Origin: Amoebidium appalachense
Taxonomy: Eukaryota; Ichthyosporea
Assembly: GCA_963693365.1 (NCBI GenBank)
Contig: CAVNZM010000009.1
Location: forward strand, 372,001 to 436,000
Direction of reading: 5' to 3'
Length of the DNA: 64,000 nt
Position 1 is the stretch's first letter. Each line of letters begins with the position of its first letter. Below the pieces are notes generated by a model that was given only the letters and a program-made list of their open reading frames with translations, did no database searches and was not told where the DNA came from. Position numbers and translations under genes: made by a program. This document shows positions 45,300 to 64,000 of the stretch, in pieces.

Positions 45300-47343
45300 A
45301 CCCCCCCACGGCTACACCATAACGGCGGTTTTAGGGAGAAAGAGAGTTGACTTTCTTTGCCTGCCCAAACACGTAGAAACTCAACAAAAACAACAAAAAC
45401 AGGTAATAGAAACGGCGTGCCGCGACATTCATCATATGTCAAACATTAACACGATCAATAAGCACAAAAACACCCACTGTGAAAACCCCATGGGAACAAC
45501 AACTACATCAACCTGCAGTGCCTAAATTTCCCGATGCAAAAATTTCCTGTGACAGGGGGTATGGGTGGTTTAGGGGGAGGGTGGGTGGGGCAGGGGGGGG
45601 GGGGTGGGGTCATACCCGCCATTCATGTTTGGACCTGTGGCCGGCAGCCCACCGACGCCGAAGTTGATGTTAAGGGCTGGAAAGGCAGAGCCATTGAGGC
45701 CCATGTCCACACCTGTGCACATGCAGACTGTGTGAGCAGGTGCGGCAAGGGAACGAATTAGACCACAGAAGGCAATTGCAAGGTAAGGGAAGGTCCAGCT
45801 TGAAAGTCTCGAGGGAGGATCTCGACCAACGTTCGAAAGGGGTGGAGAAGATAGGAGAGAAATAGGAAAATTGGGCCGGGTGGGAAAGTCGAGACTCTGA
45901 GAGGGAAGAACACAGTAGAAGCGGGACATGTACACATGGATCCGACCAATCAAGCGGTGTCTGAGGTGTGGGGTTCTGGTATTGGTGGGAATGAGGGATG
46001 GGGGCATGCCCTTGCAAAAATTATCCTGAACATCAAATATCCCAAGAAAAAGTCCCGTGCTTTGCAATATTGTTTGATATTCAGCAGTACAAAAGATATC
46101 GTTTGATAATATTAATATTAATCAGGGGGCTTTTGAGATATTCTGATGATATTTTGGGTTTATTTTACGGATTCATGATTCCGGGATATATCCATTTGAT
46201 ATTCAGGAGCCATTTTCGGGATATCTTTGATGGGGGATGAGGGATGGGGAGTTGCAAGCGGTGGTATAATCACAACCAGCAAGGTTTAGGCTTACCTCCG
46301 AAGTTAGGTTGACCATTGAGCTGGTTTGCATTCTGCGAGTTAATATCTCGCAGTGCTTGGGTTGTGGTGCTTTCCCGCAGATAAGAAGCACTGTAAAAAC
46401 GATTTATCCAAGTTTGTGTCCTCAAGACTTTGGCGAGGCGTGTAAATGCTGTCAGATACATAAACGATGCACGTCCTGAAAATGCCTAGCTAGCTCCTGC
46501 CAAACCAACTCAAAGTTTGAAACCTGAGTTTCCAATGGGCATAGTATATTCAGTATTCTGGGCCCAGATCTGATTTTATTAAACAGAGAACGTCCCAGCG
46601 GCCGCGGCAGGGGCAGGTATGTTGACTGCCAATATCGTATTAATTATCAATGTATAGTATATTCCTTATTTACAGTTTCACTGACATGGTGGTGATAGAC
46701 AAACACCGTATCACATGGAAACCACCCTGCATGCTGATTTTCGATCAATGACTCACTGGCATATCTGATGTCATCCGATTATCATTAAAAAATACCGTAG
46801 CCCTATGGCCACATCAAACGTTGGTTCAACAAGCGGTGTACGGAGTAACATGGCTAAGCTCAAACTATTATCATACGTGCCGGCGGGAAAATTGCACAAC
46901 TTGTGATATGCCACTGTTGAAGAAGGCTTAGCCTTTTATTTTAGAAGTTGCGCTAACACGTTACGGCAGTCAGTTTCAGGCTGGCGATCGCGCGACAATC
47001 CAAGCATAGGTGTGCGTTAAGAGTATCAACATCACTTACATTGAGCGTACAAAGTGGAAGGATCGAGACTGCTTCGCCTCGACCTGCTTGCCTTGAGTGT
47101 CCTGTATGCCTTGCGGTGCCCCCCTGTATGTATAAGTTAGGGTGAGTGTTGTGCGGCACACCGTCACGGTGGCTGCTCACATGTGCCGCAGTGGGTCACA
47201 ATTTGGGCTCGAGCTCGTTGAGTCACCGTGGCAAAAGATAACACTTTGGCAAGCAAAAGCACGTCACATTGTCATACGAGGACCCGGTTAGAGGCACACA
47301 AGTACACGCGGCACACACGCCTGTGTGTGATTATGACACATCG

Positions 47344-47418
<75 letters not shown>

Positions 47419-47486
47419 ACACCCATCCGATCCACCCACCCACACACACTGTCACACCCACACATCCGCCCACCCACCCACCCACC

Positions 47487-47530
<44 letters not shown>

Positions 47531-48649
47531 GTGCGCACACAGACACACACACACACACACTTGAACACACACACACACACTGTGACACACACACGCACCC
47601 AGACACATACACGCCGTGGCACACGCACAGGCGCGCGCACACACACACACATGCACGTGAAAAAACACACTGCACACACACTGAATTTCGAAACACGAGA
47701 GTATATGTGACAACTTCCATGACTGTCATACATTTTGATGCACACATATGGCATTTCATGCACACACGCCGGTTGATACATGTTTTGACCGTGTTACACA
47801 TAATTCACACAGTTGTCACGCGTAGTGAATTTTGTTTTTTGTGAGTATATTAGTCACTAGCAGTACTCCTTTGTTTCATGAAGGTGCAGGTGGAGTTATT
47901 ATAGTATTGGTAATGATTATGAGCTGCACCTTGCAACATGTTCAAAGCCCAGTGATCAGTTCGTTGTTGGGCACGGGTACTACGTAAAGCACTAGTACTC
48001 ACTGAGTTTGAGAAAATTATTTATTATGGCTACTACTATAGGGCTGCGATATTTGGAGGTTCCCGTGTATTATTAGCGGAACTTGGAAACTGTTACAAGG
48101 TAGATATTAAACATGTGTATTACGTAGGTAGGTTCTGAAAAGTCACGGAGCTTTAAGCATGCTCCATACATTATGATAGTACACGTATTGATATCGGCGT
48201 TGATATCGGCGGTACCAATTTCACGGGATTGTTTACCTGTGGCTCCTCGGAGGTCCTGCCTGATGGTATGAAGAATAAGTTACAATTCAGTACTATAGGA
48301 AACTCTGTTTCACATCGAGCACCGAGTTCGTAATACCAAATGTTTGTTATGATATAGACTTGTACAGGAAAATAATTATTTAGTTTTAAAAAGTTTTACC
48401 CGACTCAATATGTGCGCATGCCCATGGCACCATGAACGAAGAAACTCTTTGGGTAGCCTAATTATAGATTATAACCGTTGAACTACTATATATATGGGGT
48501 AGCATACACCTGCCATTCCTTCTCATTAAATCAGTCTGACTCACCGAAAGAGGAGGAAGTTCAACCAGGTCCTGCGACTCTGCCCCCGACCCGTCCTTTT
48601 CGTTATCGTCAGAGCAATGGGGGCGCTTGTCTTGTGCGTTATTAGACAT
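42490..48649 (-). CDS. Unrecognised protein with alternating duplicated exons
   Basis: Ten exons join in phase: 48649-48545, 48259-48237 (23 nt), 47123-47040, 46390-46296, 45712-45616, 44731-44658, 44094-43980, 43371-43295, 42812-42716, 42547-42490 (TAA), 274 aa. The first third is acidic and polar (MSNNAQDKRPHCSDDNEKD start). The next part (SIASYLRESTTTQALRDINS) could be helical. From residue 114 on, the protein is Gly/Asn/Pro/Phe-rich low complexity made of two alternating exon types. Type B exons (45712-45616, 44094-43980, 42812-42716) read like VDMGxNxSAFPAxNINF. Type A exons (44731-44658, 43371-43295) carry FPDPSQMQFGQPG or FSDPGQFGPQAG. I know no family with this pattern and assign no function. 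The composition suggests a disordered, prion-like or hydrogel-type tail. It is divergent from the kinase gene. Confidence 0.72.
42704..42850 (-). repeat. Duplicated B exon with flanking intron (copy 3)
   Basis: This 97-nt exon and about 30 nt of the upstream intron (CACACAGTCTGCATGTGCACAG) match 45604-45750 at most positions. The match extends past the splice acceptor, so this is a DNA-level copy of an exon plus its acceptor. Confidence 0.85.
45160..45307 (+). repeat. Poly-C cluster
   Basis: C runs of about 40 (45160-45199) and about 32 nt with T interruptions. Here the host gene is on the minus strand, so its sense strand is G-rich, an exception to the usual orientation. Confidence 0.85.
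45604..45750 (-). repeat. Duplicated B exon with flanking intron (copy 1)
   Basis: This is the partner of 42704-42850: same exon length (97 nt), same phases (1 in, 2 out) and the same acceptor region. The protein differs at only a few positions (for example GLNGS versus GPNDS). Confidence 0.85.
47344..47660 (+). repeat. CA-rich tract with CCCA array
   Basis: Imperfect CA repeat with CCCA tetranucleotides (47465-47495), in the intron between exons 48259-48237 and 47123-47040 of the repeat-exon gene. Confidence 0.85.
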
Positions 48650-48904
48650 CTTTGCCGACAGCTCACGTAGGCTAAAGAGCGCTTAGGATTGCAAACTATT
48701 GCAAGTTATGACAAGAAGAATGTCGTTTGAGCTGTGAAGAGCTGCTGTGACGCTCTGAAACTGCTGGAGTGCGCAACTGACAGCTCAACTGAAAACGTGA
48801 CTTGCTCAATGCTCATGGCGACATGCTCGTGGCATACAGTGGTTTTAAGTTGACCAATCACAGCGCGGCAACAAGCTGAGACAACAATATCAGAGTGCTG
48901 ACAA

Positions 48905-48996
48905 AGCAGGGTTCGAAGTTACGAAAAAAAATCGGAATTTCCGATATTTGAAAACACAGTTCCGAAAATCGTCCCGCCCAAATCGGAACGTCTGAG

Positions 48997-49040
<44 letters not shown>

Positions 49041-49220
49041 GGGAAAGCTTCTCATGACTTCGCAGGTCTCATCATACACGGGGCATACACCACCCACACA
49101 AGCTGCACACGTACGTACGTGTCTCCCTGTCCCTGTAGAATGTTCAATGGCAGACCCTGACTACAGCGCAAGCCTAGCACATGTACATGTTGTCACACCA
49201 AACACATTTATGCACACACC

Positions 49221-49256
<36 letters not shown>

Positions 49257-50012
49257 GACACACACACACAAATTCACACACACACAGCCGTGACACCACA
49301 TATGCATCATAGCCATGCATGGCCACATGAACATACAATGCACATGCCTGCGCATGTATATATAGGCCGGCCTCCACTTCAAAACTTCGAATCCCCCCCC
49401 CCCCCAGAAATCGAACCCCATTCAGCCCTCGTCCGCTGCCCACCGTTTCCTCCACCAGTGCTGCCCCTCCTTCTCCCCCACCGCCGCTCCGGCCTCACCC
49501 CTCCCCCCTCCCCCCTCTCAGGCGGATCCCTCCCCCCCCCCGGCCCCCCCCCCCCCCCACTGGTACTCCCCTTCCCCCCCCCCCCCCCCCCCAATTCCCC
49601 CCCAGGAAGGCCTAAACATGGAATGGATCTAGATGCTCAGAGTCGACGGCCACCAGGTGCAGGTGCCACGTGTATCACGATCAGTGGCACGCGTCTTCAA
49701 TGGCAGGCGATACACACACTGTGCGCCACTGTGTTCCGTTTAAATACACACATCCACATACATTAACAGCCGTGACACCACACAACCATGTGACCTAGGC
49801 TAGTACACGTGCACAGGCACATACTATCTCAGATCATGATAACTGTATTACGAACGTGCACATGCATCCATTCTGTACAATCACATGCTATGCACCCACC
49901 CACCCACACACACACACAAACACATGTACACACACACACACACACACGCACACACACACTTACACTGCACACACACACCATGTACACGGCGCACGCACAC
50001 ACACCCCGTGGC

Positions 50013-50047
<35 letters not shown>

Positions 50048-50238
50048 CAAGAAACCGTTGGTACAAACACACACACCCACACTGGCATGTACACACACCT
50101 ACACAGAGACACACACCCTGCATACATACACACCACACTGCACACACACACACATACATACACACACTGTACATACATACACACACACCATAACCGTTGG
50201 CACAAAACACACACACACGGCATACACACAATGTCATG

Positions 50239-50270
<32 letters not shown>

Positions 50271-50563
50271 CGTGCACACACACACGTGCACATGTGCACA
50301 CATGCACACAACATAGACACACACACCGATTACCGCTGACACAAATACACACACCCACACCTGTACACATACACACAGACACACACACCGTGCATACATA
50401 CCCACCACACACACACACACACAATTGCAAAGAAAAATACTCACACACACACAAACACAGACACAACCACCCGACCTGATTTTCTTTCCCCCCCCCCCCC
50501 CCCCCCTCCCCCCCCCCAAACATTCGATTTCTGCCTGAGCTTCCCATGTTGCTGCCTCAACTC

Positions 50564-50609
<46 letters not shown>

Positions 50610-50954
50610 CTCGAGCTCCCTCCCCTCCCCTCCCCCCGAATTTTTAAATACGGAGACAAAATGTATATATATATTGTGCGTTATGTAATGCACTTCATAT
50701 TTCCCTTTTATTCCTTCAAAGCTTCAAGTGCCAACACCAGGAAGGCTCTAATAGCCACAGGGGTTTTTGAGTATGCATTATAATTACATTTTGATGCAAT
50801 ATAGGCACAAATAAGCATGCCCTAGTTTACTGATGCGCGATGATTACGATTTTTGGTGGGCCTGCTCCGACGGAGCATTCCGATTTTCGAAGAGGTTTTC
50901 CGAAACGGGATTTCGACTTCCGTTAATGGGCTCCACCGTCCTTCGAACCCTGCT
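48905..50954. mobile_element. Candidate non-autonomous DNA transposon (2050 bp)
   Basis: The left end AGCAGGGTTCGAAG (48905-48918) is the exact reverse complement of the right end CTTCGAACCCTGCT (50941-50954). The bases GACAA flank the element on both sides (48900-48904 and 50955-50959), as expected for a 5-bp target-site duplication. Just inside each end the sequence is rich in CGGAA/TTCCG words. The interior is CA repeat, poly-C and a TA-rich patch, and no transposase-like frame is visible. By ends and target size it could be a MITE or an expanded derivative. I cannot assign a superfamily. Confidence 0.7.
49900..50460 (+). repeat. CA-rich minisatellite inside the element
   Basis: About 560 bp of imperfect CA repeat. 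The phrase AAACCGTTGGTACAAACACA or a variant (ACCGTTGGCACAAA, ACCGCTGACACAAA) recurs near 50052, 50193 and 50330. This shows a larger repeat unit of about 140 bp. Confidence 0.75.
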
Positions 50955-51090
50955 GACAAGTTAAACAACAAATGCGGAGTTCTTTTTCTATTAACTAGGA
51001 AGAAATAGGTAATAATATTGCATAATATGTGTCTTCATTCGCTAGCATTAGAAAATTTTTGGTGGGCCTGGTGAGACGGAGTCGAATTGA
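50855..51090 (+). repeat. Short direct repeat straddling the element's right end
   Basis: TTTTTGGTGGGCCTG followed by a GACGGAG word occurs at about 50850-50875 inside the element and at about 51056-51080 outside it. The outer copy may be a remnant of a related element. Confidence 0.6.
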
Positions 51091-51452
51091 ACTGTGACTG
51101 GTGAGTATATACATATAGCACAAAGACTGATGCAACAGAGCCTCAGCAACTTCCGGGAGTTTTAAATTGACCAATCACAGCCGCGGTGAGTAGATTACCC
51201 AACCCATCTGGTTACGTCAGATCATCTGATGATCTGGCTCAGCCTGAGCGCTCCTGACGGAGCTCCCCAGGCATACAGTACTGTACAGTGTACTAGCTAT
51301 CGATACTAAATTTAATATAATTAGCTAAAGCCGGCGAGTCGGCGACTCTGATCCCCTATGTATTGCCCCTTGACTGAAGCACTGAGCGTTACAGCTGCTA
51401 GTTAGCTATAAAGGCGGTTGATGTTGCCGTAATTGTTATTACCAAAGTGAGA

Positions 51453-64000
<12,548 letters not shown>

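Larger units (their letters stand above)
48650..51452. promoter_or_regulatory. Divergent promoter region split by an inserted element
   Basis: The unknown gene (minus, ATG 48649) and the kinase gene (plus, ATG 51453) diverge here. Both gene-proximal flanks carry the word TTGACCAATCACAG, preceded by GTTTTAA, at 48850-48863 and 51167-51180. These lie about 200 bp upstream of one start codon and 280 bp upstream of the other. An Ets-like CTTCCGG occurs next to the right copy (51150). Between them lies the 2050-bp terminal-inverted-repeat element. Promoter role is inferred from position and the CCAAT boxes. Confidence 0.5.

Noticed and set aside
47228-47844. Histidine/threonine-rich open frame, possible antifreeze or metal-binding protein
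   Set aside because: Purely CA-repeat derived and located in an intron of the repeat-exon gene.

Overview
This is a window of eukaryotic nuclear DNA. Every gene is split into many short exons bounded by GT..AG, with the standard genetic code and untranslated intergenic spacers. I read it as a microbial eukaryote (alga or protist) rather than a plant or vertebrate, but the sequence alone does not fix the lineage. The most obvious character is the introns: they are packed with long homopolymer C/G runs, (GT)n/(CA)n tracts and other low-complexity DNA. Most long open frames in the window are therefore repeat artefacts. The real genes are chains of 20-900 nt exons that I joined by reading-frame phase.

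Layout from left to right. (1) 585-27581, minus strand: a UDP-glucose:glycoprotein glucosyltransferase (UGGT), the folding sensor of the ER. It has 33 phase-consistent exons encoding 1359 residues from the signal peptide to the DxD motif; the last part of the catalytic domain lies off the left edge. (2) 28514-33278, minus: a six-exon gene for mitochondrial ribosomal protein bS18m (177 aa). (3) 35101-38759, plus: an SLC45-type (sucrose/H+ symporter-like) MFS transporter, with an apparent one-base frameshift in a run of six Cs in exon 1. (4) About 40214-41542, minus: an unrecognised, probably nuclear, charged protein. (5) 42490-48649, minus: an unrecognised 274-aa protein whose second half is built from alternating duplicated exons. 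(6) 51453 to beyond the right edge, plus: a divergent protein kinase followed by a long C-terminal region made by tandem duplication of a three-exon block and, further on, a basic (nuclear-signal-like) exon.

Two structures look mobile. A 2050-bp segment at 48905-50954 has 14-bp perfect inverted ends and a 5-bp flanking duplication, and it sits between divergent genes 5 and 6. A dispersed intronic repeat family (best copies 6531-6790, 7379-7545, 16848-17127) ends in a poly-C tail on the sense strand of its host gene at every copy I can recognise. A third repeat is present as inverted copies on either side of the SLC45 gene (34720-34885 and 41661-42389), the second copy interrupted by about 560 bp.

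The encoded proteins do not form one pathway. They are an ER quality-control enzyme, a mitochondrial ribosomal protein, a membrane sugar transporter, a signalling protein and two unknowns. What unites the window is the intron design: a C-rich tract shortly after the 5' splice site and, in many introns, a CA tract running directly into the CAG of the 3' splice site.
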